From the NCBI GenBank assembly GCA_023394015.1, contig JAEXBL010000133.1, forward strand, positions 1-13,648: 13,648 nucleotides of DNA. The letters are read 5' to 3'. Both the position numbers and the translations under genes were made by a program. Origin of the DNA: Pseudomonadota bacterium (GTDB lineage Bacteria; Pseudomonadota; Gammaproteobacteria; Burkholderiales; Burkholderiaceae_C). Below, piece by piece: positions 6,576-12,059 of this stretch. The notes under the pieces were generated by a model. The model was not told the DNA's origin, ran no database searches, and saw only the letters and a program-made list of their open reading frames with translations. Every line of letters starts with the position of its first letter. Position 1 is the first letter of the stretch.

Positions 6576-7838
6576 TCAGCCCGCCACCAGCCGCGGCGCC
6601 GGCCCGCGGGTGCGCCAGAACAGCCAGCCGGCGATGCACAGGTTCAGCGCGTTCCAGCCGATGCCGTTGAGAAAGGCCGCGTCGTAGCTGCCCGTCACGT
6701 CGAACACCCAGCCGCTCATCCAGCCGCCCAGCGCCATGCCCAGCAGCGTGGCCATGATCACCGCGCCGGTGCGCGCGCCGGCCTCGCGCGGCGCAAAGTG
6801 CTCGCGCACGATGATGGCGTAGGACGGCACGATGCCGCCCTGGAACAGCCCGAACAGCGCCGACACCACGTACAGCGGCACCAGACCGTCCACCGGCAGA
6901 AACAGCAGCAGCGCCACGCCCTGCAGCGCCGAGCCCAGCAGCAGCGTGCGGATGCCGCCGATGTGGTCGCAGATCCAGCCCGACACCAGCCGGCTGACGA
7001 TGCCGCTGAAAAGCATCAGCGACAGCATCTCGGCCCCGCGCGCCGGCCCGAAGCCCAGGTCGGTGCAATAGGCCACGATGTGCACCTGCGGCATCGACAT
7101 GGCCACGCAGCAGGCCACGCCGGCCAGGCACAGCAGCCATTGCGCGTGCGAGGGCGCCAGGCCGAAGGGCCGCTCGGGCGGCCAGGGCGTGGCGCGCGGC
7201 GCGGCGGCGCTGCCCGCGGCCGGCAAGGCCAGCGCGGGCGGCGGGCGCCGCATGTGGAAGGCCAGCAGCGCCATGCCGATGCCGCACACCAGGCCCAGCA
7301 CCACGTAGGTCGGCCGCCAGCCGTAATGGGTGATGCCCCACTGCGCCAGCGGCGGCCACAGCGTGCCGGCGATGTAGTTGCCGCTGGCGCATACCGCCAT
7401 GGCGATGCCGCGCCGCCTGTGCCACCACAGGCCGGTGTCGGCCATCAGCGGCGCGAAGGTGGCGGCGCCACCCAGCAGGCCCAGCAGCCCGTGCGCCAGG
7501 CCGAACATCCACACGCTGCCCGACGCCGCCGCCAGCAGGTAGCCGGCCAGCACCGCCGCCGAGCCCAGCCACAGCACGCGGGCGATGCCCCAGCGGTCGG
7601 CCCACAGCCCCGTCCACAGCCCGCCGATGCCGAGACACACCATCATCACCGTGTAGGGCATGGATGCGCCCGCGCGGCCGATGCCGAACTCGGCCTGCAC
7701 CGCCGGCAGCACCACCGACACCACGTACATGGCGCTGTTGCCCAGCGTGACCAGCAGCACCGTCACCAGCAGGCGCCCCGCGGCGGTGCGCGAATCGATC
7801 AGGCTGGCGTCGGCGGGGGCGGGGGCGGGGCGGGACAT
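6576..7838 (-). CDS. Major facilitator superfamily transporter
   Basis: Predicted 12-helix inner-membrane transporter of 420 residues. MFS signature A is seen twice, in the loop between helices 2 and 3 (GLWADRWGIARVL) and at the matching place in the second half (SGWICDHIGGIRTLLLG). The N-terminal half is rich in Gly/Ala helices (LLVTVLLVTLGNSAMYVVSV and onward). A hydrophilic central loop with Pro/Ala runs ([19 protein letters not shown]) joins the halves. The substrate cannot be read from sequence; members of this general type carry organic anions, cyanate or drugs. I chose the ATG at 7838 over one ten codons upstream (7868) because it places the usual short polar N-terminus before helix 1; neither has a Shine-Dalgarno. 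Codons 2-8 lie on a G-rich tract. Codirectional with ppnP 129 bp upstream, with a repeat between. Confidence 0.9.
   Translation of the reverse strand: MSRPAPAPADASLIDSRTAAGRLLVTVLLVTLGNSAMYVVSVVLPAVQAEFGIGRAGASMPYTVMMVCLGIGGLWTGLWADRWGIARVLWLGSAAVLAGYLLAAASGSVWMFGLAHGLLGLLGGAATFAPLMADTGLWWHRRRGIAMAVCASGNYIAGTLWPPLAQWGITHYGWRPTYVVLGLVCGIGMALLAFHMRRPPPALALPAAGSAAAPRATPWPPERPFGLAPSHAQWLLCLAGVACCVAMSMPQVHIVAYCTDLGFGPARGAEMLSLMLFSGIVSRLVSGWICDHIGGIRTLLLGSALQGVALLLFLPVDGLVPLYVVSALFGLFQGGIVPSYAIIVREHFAPREAGARTGAVIMATLLGMALGGWMSGWVFDVTGSYDAAFLNGIGWNALNLCIAGWLFWRTRGPAPRLVAG
7815..7834 (+). other. G-run tract with G-quadruplex pattern at the MFS gene start
   Basis: The plus strand has four runs of 5, 5, 4 and 3 G separated by single C. 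This meets the usual quadruplex pattern with one-base loops. It lies within the first codons of the minus-strand MFS gene (encoding a Pro-Ala run), so the G-rich strand is the template strand. The protein sequence PAPAPA in a GC3-rich genome could produce it without any function. Confidence 0.5.
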
Positions 7839-7897
7839 GCGCGGCAGGGTAGCACGCGCGGCCGGCACGGCGTGTCGCCCGCGCGGCCATCGGGCTT

Positions 7898-7950
7898 CTC
7901 AAACAAATGGCGATCACGCCCGTTGGATGGGCGCGCGCAGCTATGGAATC
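7898..7950 (-). repeat. Comamonadaceae-type intergenic hairpin repeat after ppnP
   Basis: Read on the minus strand, the element begins 17 bases after the ppnP stop as GATTCCATAGCTGCGCG, forms a stem CGCCC/GGGCG (7933-7929 with 7921-7917, 7-base loop), and ends in CCATTTGTTTGA. From memory this layout (ATAGCTGC, a stem, then a T-rich GCC-TTTG tail) matches a repeat seen between genes in many Comamonadaceae. The position suggests termination of ppnP. Recognition is by eye and the stem is short. Confidence 0.5.
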
Positions 7951-7967
7951 AGTAGTGCACCAGCGAC

Positions 7968-8282
7968 TCAGCCGAAATGGCAGATGTAGTGGTAAGGCTC
8001 GGTCACGCGGAGGTCGAAGGACGAGTTGGCCGGGATGCTGAAGCGCTCGCCGGGGCTGGAGGTCTTCCACTCGTCGCTGCCGGCCAGCCGGTATTCGCAG
8101 CGGCCGCCCACGCATTCCATGATCTCGGCCGCGCCGGTGTTGAAGGTCAGCGTGGCCGGCAGCACCACGCCCACGCTCTTCTTCGTGCCATCGGCCAGCG
8201 TAAAGCTGTGCGAGACACACTTCCCGTCGAAATACACGTTGGCCTGGGTGCTGAGAGTGACGTTGGGGATAGTGGTGGTCAT
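7968..8282 (-). CDS. ppnP: Pyrimidine/purine nucleoside phosphorylase PpnP
   Basis: Small cupin-fold protein of 104 residues (E. coli YaiE/PpnP is 94). Family members phosphorolyse several purine and pyrimidine nucleosides to base and ribose-1-phosphate. Features seen: the strand pattern NVYFDGKCVSHSFTLADGTKKSVGVVLP (15-42), TFNTGAAEIMECVGGRCEYRL (46-66), the conserved WKTSSPGERFSIPANSSFDL (72-91) and the terminal YHYICHFG. The ATG at 8282 gives the expected N-terminus; the frame continues upstream only as antisense of trmJ. No clear Shine-Dalgarno is present. It is divergent from trmJ with a 58-bp gap and followed by a hairpin repeat, so it probably forms its own transcript. Confidence 0.94.
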   Translation of the reverse strand: MTTTIPNVTLSTQANVYFDGKCVSHSFTLADGTKKSVGVVLPATLTFNTGAAEIMECVGGRCEYRLAGSDEWKTSSPGERFSIPANSSFDLRVTEPYHYICHFG

Positions 8283-8326
8283 GGGGCAGTGGGACGGGTG
8301 GTGAAAACCGGCGATGTTAGCGGCCG

Positions 8327-8340
8327 GCGACAATCGCGCC
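8327..8340 (+). promoter_or_regulatory. trmJ: -10-like box directly before trmJ
   Basis: GCGACAAT (8327-8334) ends six bases before the trmJ ATG at 8341. Octamer and spacing are identical to those at murB. No Shine-Dalgarno separates it from the start, so a leaderless or near-leaderless mRNA is possible. I find no good -35 element at the usual distance. Confidence 0.35.
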
Positions 8341-9156
8341 ATGCCGATGCCCCGCACCCGCTTCATCCTCATCGACACCAGCCACGCCGGCAACGTGGGC
8401 GCGGTGGCGCGGGCGATGAAGGTGATGGGCTTCGACGACCTGGTGCTGGTCAACCCGCGCTGGCCCGACGTGCTGACGCGCTCCGAGGCCGTCGAGCGCG
8501 CCAGCGGCGCCACCGACGTGCTGGCGCGCGCCCGCAGCGTGCCCACGCTGGACGAGGCGCTGCACAGCATGACGCATTTGTGCGCCACCGCCATGACCCC
8601 GCGCGACTTCGGTCCGCCCACGCGGGCGCCGCGCGCGCATTTCGACTGGCTGTTGAATCAAGCGCCGGATTCAGCGCCGTCAACACCCAATGCGCCGGAA
8701 GGCATCGCCTTCCTGTTCGGCTCAGAGCGCTACGGCATGAAGAACGAGGACGTGTACCGCTGCCACGTGGCCCTGAGCATTCCCACGCACCCGGACTACG
8801 GCTCGCTCAACATCGCCGCCGCCGTGCAGCTGATTGCCTACGACTGGCGCATGGCGCTGGCGGCGCGCGGCCACGGCTTTGACGTGGTGCCCGCCACCGC
8901 CGCGCCGCAAACCGCCGACGCGGCGCAGCTGGGCGGCATGCTGGCGCACTGGCAGCAGGCGCTCATCGACGTCGGCTTTCTCGACCCGCAGGCGCCCAAG
9001 AAGCTGATGCCGCGCCTGCAGCAGCTGTTCAACCGCGCGCAGCCCACGGTGGACGAAATCCACATCCTGCGCGGCATTGCCAAGGCCATGCAGGCCGCCG
9101 CCGCGGCTGCCCCCGCGCGCGGTGCGGGCACCACGCCGCCGGCGCACAAGCGCTAG
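8341..9156 (+). CDS. trmJ: tRNA (cytidine/uridine-2'-O-)-methyltransferase TrmJ
   Basis: SPOUT-class methyltransferase of 271 residues (E. coli TrmJ 246) that 2'-O-methylates position 32 of several tRNAs using S-adenosylmethionine. The SPOUT knot motifs are present: FILIDTSHAGNVGAVARAMK (8-27) as motif 1, IAFLFGSERYGMKNEDVYRC (122-141) as motif 2, and IPTHPDYGSLNIAAAVQL (147-164) as motif 3. The C-terminal helices (LGGMLAHWQQALIDVGFLDP, then EIHILRGIAKAM) are the usual TrmJ dimer or tRNA-binding extension, followed by an Ala/Pro-rich tail. An in-frame ATG exists at 8314, but 8341 fits the family N-terminus and the upstream -10-like box; 8347 is also possible. cysE follows after 13 bp, so the two are likely cotranscribed; this pairing is common in betaproteobacteria. 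Confidence 0.94.
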   Translation: MPMPRTRFILIDTSHAGNVGAVARAMKVMGFDDLVLVNPRWPDVLTRSEAVERASGATDVLARARSVPTLDEALHSMTHLCATAMTPRDFGPPTRAPRAHFDWLLNQAPDSAPSTPNAPEGIAFLFGSERYGMKNEDVYRCHVALSIPTHPDYGSLNIAAAVQLIAYDWRMALAARGHGFDVVPATAAPQTADAAQLGGMLAHWQQALIDVGFLDPQAPKKLMPRLQQLFNRAQPTVDEIHILRGIAKAMQAAAAAAPARGAGTTPPAHKR

Positions 9157-9169
9157 ACTTTGCGCCATC

Positions 9170-9940
9170 ATGCTTGCCCGCATCCGCTCCTACACCCAGG
9201 CGATCCTCGAACGCGACCCGGCCGCGCGCTCGGTGTGGGACGTGCTGTTTTCCTACCCCGGCTTCCACGCCCTGGTGCTGCACCGCATCGCCCACCCGCT
9301 GTGGCAGCGCGGCTGGCACTGGCTGGCGCGCTGGATCTCGCACTGGGGCCGCTTCTTGACCGGCATCGAGATCCATCCCGGCGCGAAGATCGGCGAGCGC
9401 GTGTTCATCGACCACGGCATGGGCGTGGTGATCGGCGAGACGGCCGAGATCGGCGACGACTGCACGATCTACCAGGGCGTCACCCTGGGCGGCACCTCGC
9501 TCACCAAGGGCAGCAAGCGCCACCCCACGCTGGGCAAGGGCGTCATCGTGGGCGCCAGCAGCCAGGTGCTGGGCGGCTTCACGGTGGGCGACGGGGCCAA
9601 GATCGGCTCCTCCGCCGTGGTCACCAAGCCCGTGCCGCCCGGCGCCACCGCGGTGGGCAACCCGGCGCGCATCATCCAGGCCGACGACGCTGCCAAGCGC
9701 GAGGAGGCCGCGGCCAAGCTGGGCTTCTCGGCCTACGGCGTGACGCAGAACGACGACCCGGTGAGCCAGGCGCTGCGCGGCCTGATCGACGGCACCGCCA
9801 GCCAGGAGCACCAGATCATGCTGTTGTGGCAGGCGATCGAGAAGCTCTCGTGCCAGATCGACCCCGACTGCGTGCCCGAAGAGGCGGTGCGCGAAGAAAG
9901 CTTCGAGGCCGATCGGCTGAACGAGTTGGTGGGCAAGTGA
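9170..9940 (+). CDS. cysE: Serine O-acetyltransferase CysE
   Basis: Enzyme of 256 residues that acetylates L-serine with acetyl-CoA to O-acetylserine, the first step of cysteine synthesis. It has the short N-terminal helical region (MLARIRSYTQAILERDPAAR), then the left-handed beta-helix of hexapeptide repeats (IEIHPGAKIGERVFIDHGMG through VVTKPVPPGATAVGNPARII, 66-169). The catalytic Asp-His pair is D81-H82 in FIDHGMGVVIGE; YQGVTLGGTS and KRHPTLG complete the active site. After GNPARII there is an unusually long tail of about 85 residues with three Cys-containing or acidic segments (QIDPDCVPEEAVREESFEAD). The ATG at 9170 follows the trmJ stop by 13 bp. A -10-like TAGACT overlaps that stop (9154-9159), so an internal promoter is possible. 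Confidence 0.95.
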   Translation: MLARIRSYTQAILERDPAARSVWDVLFSYPGFHALVLHRIAHPLWQRGWHWLARWISHWGRFLTGIEIHPGAKIGERVFIDHGMGVVIGETAEIGDDCTIYQGVTLGGTSLTKGSKRHPTLGKGVIVGASSQVLGGFTVGDGAKIGSSAVVTKPVPPGATAVGNPARIIQADDAAKREEAAAKLGFSAYGVTQNDDPVSQALRGLIDGTASQEHQIMLLWQAIEKLSCQIDPDCVPEEAVREESFEADRLNELVGK

Positions 9941-9966
9941 GCCTGCTCTTTTTCCCGGTGAACTGT

Positions 9967-10470
9967 ATGAAACGGACGGTCATCCCCATCACTTTGGCTG
10001 CCGCTCTGGGGGCATTCCTGAGCGGCTGCGCGGCATTGCGCAACGACTATGTGGAGCCCGCGAGCGGTCCGATGGCGCGCTTGACGGTGGTCAACGCGTC
10101 TGCACGTTCGTCCCGCTTCGACTTGTTTGACGACGCGGCGGAATGTACGGGCCGGCGATTGGCGGCGCTCCTGCCTCGCAGCTCGGCGGAGCAACCGAAG
10201 CCGCGCCAGTCCATCAAGATACCGGCCACCGGCCCCTTGTCGTTCTCATATTTGACCGGCTTGCCAGGGGATGCTGGTGGGCGCTTGGAATGCCAGTTCA
10301 CCGGCACCTTCACGCCGCGAGCGAACGACGACTACATGCTGGAAGTTCGCGGCGAGGGCCGACGCTGCAGCCTGCTGTTCCGGGGTCGGGATGGCCGGGC
10401 TGTGCCGGTGACCGAGAAAAGGTACCGCGGCGGCGTGACGGAGGCGTCGAGCTTTTGCTCTGCGCGATGA
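9967..10470 (+). CDS. Putative lipoprotein of unknown function
   Basis: Predicted 167-residue protein with a lipoprotein signal: MKRTVIPITLAAALGAFLSGC, lipobox LSGC, Cys21 as lipid anchor. The residue after it is Ala, which favours the outer membrane. The mature part has cysteines at 60, 109, 134 and 164, enough for two disulfides. It has a strand-rich pattern (MARLTVVNASARSSRFDLF, SFSYLTG, FTPRANDDYMLEVRGE, CSLLFRG) suggesting a small beta-sandwich. I do not recognise a named family. Start ATG 9967 is chosen for the signal peptide; in-frame GTGs at 9937 (overlapping the cysE stop) and 9958 are alternatives. Codon use differs from the neighbours, with more TTG, GAA, TCT, CGT, TAT and one ATA, hinting at later acquisition or low expression. 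It converges with mogA. Confidence 0.8.
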   Translation: MKRTVIPITLAAALGAFLSGCAALRNDYVEPASGPMARLTVVNASARSSRFDLFDDAAECTGRRLAALLPRSSAEQPKPRQSIKIPATGPLSFSYLTGLPGDAGGRLECQFTGTFTPRANDDYMLEVRGEGRRCSLLFRGRDGRAVPVTEKRYRGGVTEASSFCSAR

Positions 10471-10524
10471 GGCGCACGGTCTGCCTCACCACGGCACAAG
10501 GTCAGCGAGGGTTTTGTCCGTTTC

Positions 10525-10552
10525 AACGAGTGCAGGTCGGGCCTGCATCGTT
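10525..10552. terminator. Possible bidirectional terminator hairpin between the lipoprotein gene and mogA
   Basis: In the 139-bp gap between two convergent genes, AACGA-G-TGCAGG (10525-10536) pairs with CCTGCA-TCGTT (10542-10552): 11 base pairs with one bulged G and a 5-base loop (TCGGG). No T-run follows on either strand, so it is not a classical intrinsic terminator. Its place between two convergent stops still fits a shared transcript end. The rest of the gap shows no gene. Confidence 0.45.
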
Positions 10553-10609
10553 CAACGCGTTGGCGTCGGTCTACTGCGAAAGTCTCCGGGTGATGCGCGA
10601 CGCCGGATC

Positions 10610-11203
10610 TCAAGAGCCTGACGGCCGCACCGCGCTCTTCGGCCGGAAGGCCTTGCACACCGCGTCGTTGGTTTCCAGGTAGGGCCCGCCGAACAGGTCG
10701 ATGCAGTAGGGCACGGCGGCGAAGATGCCGTGCACGCGCGGGTTGCCGGCGTTGTCCTTCAGGCCTTCCAGGGTCTCGGCGATCGCCTTCGGCTGGCCGG
10801 GCAGGTTGATGATCAGGCACCGGCCGCGGATCACCGCCACCTGGCGGCTGAGGATGGCGGTGGGCACGAAGGCCAGGCTGATCTGGCGCATCTGCTCGCC
10901 AAAGCCGGGCATTTCCTTGTCGGCCACGGCCAGCGTGGCTTCGGGCGTGACATCGCGCACGGCGGGGCCGGTGCCGCCGGTGGTCAGCACCAGGGCGCAG
11001 CCGGCGTCCACCAGCTCGATCAGCGTGCGGCTGATGGTGGCCTGGTCGTCGGGGATCAGACGCGGCTCGAAGCGGAGGGGGTTTTTCAGCGCCTTGCCCA
11101 GCCAGTCCTGCAGCGCGGGCAGGCCCTTGTCTTCGTAGCTGCCTTGCGACGCGCGGTCGCTGATGGAGACGATGCCGATGGTGATGGGGTCGTGCGTGCT
11201 CAT
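10610..11203 (-). CDS. mogA: Molybdopterin adenylyltransferase MogA
   Basis: Cytoplasmic enzyme of 197 residues (E. coli MogA 195) that adenylylates molybdopterin before molybdenum insertion by MoeA. The MPT-binding motif LVLTTGGTGPAVRDVTPEAT (71-90) is intact. Also visible are the N-terminal IGIVSISDRASQGSYEDKGLP (9-29), EMPGFGEQMRQISL (97-110) and VIRGRCLIINLPGQPKAIAE (124-143). The C-terminus HGIFAAVPYCIDLFGGPYLET (158-178) is typical of MogA rather than MoaB. The ATG at 11203 gives the full conserved N-terminus; there is no clear Shine-Dalgarno. The nearest upstream gene, darP, is codirectional but 121 bp away, with a hairpin between. No other molybdenum cofactor gene is in the window. 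Confidence 0.95.
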   Translation of the reverse strand: MSTHDPITIGIVSISDRASQGSYEDKGLPALQDWLGKALKNPLRFEPRLIPDDQATISRTLIELVDAGCALVLTTGGTGPAVRDVTPEATLAVADKEMPGFGEQMRQISLAFVPTAILSRQVAVIRGRCLIINLPGQPKAIAETLEGLKDNAGNPRVHGIFAAVPYCIDLFGGPYLETNDAVCKAFRPKSAVRPSGS

Positions 11204-11222
11204 GGGGAATGACGAAGTGGCT

Positions 11223-11240
11223 GCACCGCGGGCGCGGTGC
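11223..11240. promoter_or_regulatory. GC hairpin between darP and mogA
   Basis: Perfect 7-bp inverted repeat GCACCGC / GCGGTGC with a 4-base loop, 20 bases upstream of the mogA ATG and 84 bases after the darP stop. It could be a darP transcript end, a mogA leader stem or an operator. There is no T-run on the minus strand after it. The surrounding 121-bp gap is otherwise unremarkable. Confidence 0.35.
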
Positions 11241-11324
11241 GAGTGATCGAATGACCTGCCTGGCCGGTCAGGGCGCGCGGCGCCGTCAGGGTGGCCGCAG
11301 GCAGTGCCTTCATTCTGTCATGCG

Positions 11325-12017
11325 TCAGCCGGCGCGCGTATCGTCGGTGTAACCCACGTCCTCGGCATCGATGGGCTGCACCTCGGGCCGCTGCGCCTCG
11401 GCCTGCGCCAGCGCGGTGTGCACCAGCTGGAACAGCTCGCGGAAGGCGCGGCCCTGGCGCGCTGCCTGGCCCTTGGTTTGTGCTTGCTTGGCGGCGGCGG
11501 GTGCTGGGGCGTCCTTGCGCGCCTGGCGCACCAGCGCGCGCAGCTGCTGCACGTCGGTGCCCGGAAACTGCGTCACCCAGGCGCTGACGGCAGCGTCTTC
11601 GGCCATCAGCCGCTCGCGCCAGCGCTCGGCCGCGTGCAGGCGCAGGGTGTCGGCGGCCGGGCCCTTGCGCTGCTCCTCCAGCGCGGCCTGGATGGCGGCC
11701 ACCTGCGCCTCGTCGAGCTGGCGCATCAGCTTGCCCACGTACTGGCTCTGGCGACGCCGGCCCTCGAAGCTGTCGATGCGCTTCAACTCATCCAGGGCAT
11801 CCACCAGCTTGGCTGGCAGATCGAGCGGCTCGAACAAGTCGCGCCGCAGCGTCAGCAGCGCCTCGCCCAGCGCCTGCAGTTCGGTGCTTTGCGCCTTCAG
11901 CTCGGTCTTGCTCGGGCCTTCGCCGCGCAGCTCGGCCTTGAGCTGCTGGTCCAGTTCGCTGCCTTCGGCCACGAACTGGCCTTGCACGAAGTAGCCTTTC
12001 TTGGGTTTGCGGGACAT
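11325..12017 (-). CDS. darP: Ribosome biogenesis factor DarP (YjgA, DUF615)
   Basis: Protein of 230 residues of the DarP/YjgA family, which associates with late 50S assembly intermediates and promotes peptidyl-transferase centre maturation. Family marks are PSKTELK (35-41), the mostly helical body, and the conserved basic RRRQSQYVGKLMRQLD (87-102). ERWRERLMAEDAAVSAWVTQFP (131-152) and RAFRELFQLV (190-199) follow. It carries an Ala/Gln/Lys-rich insert (170-188) and an acidic tail, which is longer than in E. coli (183). Start ATG 12017 gives MSRKPKKGYF; the frame runs further upstream without a good start. It is divergent from tldE with a 42-bp gap. The yjgA-pmbA divergent pair is also found in E. 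coli, so the arrangement is anciently conserved. Confidence 0.94.
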   Translation of the reverse strand: MSRKPKKGYFVQGQFVAEGSELDQQLKAELRGEGPSKTELKAQSTELQALGEALLTLRRDLFEPLDLPAKLVDALDELKRIDSFEGRRRQSQYVGKLMRQLDEAQVAAIQAALEEQRKGPAADTLRLHAAERWRERLMAEDAAVSAWVTQFPGTDVQQLRALVRQARKDAPAPAAAKQAQTKGQAARQGRAFRELFQLVHTALAQAEAQRPEVQPIDAEDVGYTDDTRAG

Positions 12018-12046
12018 GGATTGGAGAAAGGGAAACAGCGCCGCAT

Positions 12047-12059
12047 GATAATCGGCCCC
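12047..12059 (+). promoter_or_regulatory. tldE: -10-like box directly before tldE
   Basis: GATAAT (12047-12052), a near-consensus sigma-70 -10 element, ends seven bases before the tldE ATG at 12060. Transcription would start at about the ATG itself, giving a leaderless mRNA. A TTGGAG at 12021-12026 is the only -35 candidate, and its spacing of 20 is too long. The in-frame ATG at 12045 would overlap the box, which is a reason to prefer 12060. Confidence 0.45.

Noticed and set aside
6798..7955. 385-residue plus-strand frame opposite the MFS gene
   Set aside because: Gln/His/Arg-rich antisense shadow with no recognisable motif, while the opposite strand encodes a clear 12-helix transporter.
11204..11324. 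Molybdenum cofactor riboswitch before mogA
   Set aside because: Only one simple stem is visible; the multi-stem conserved core of the known Moco motif could not be recognised.
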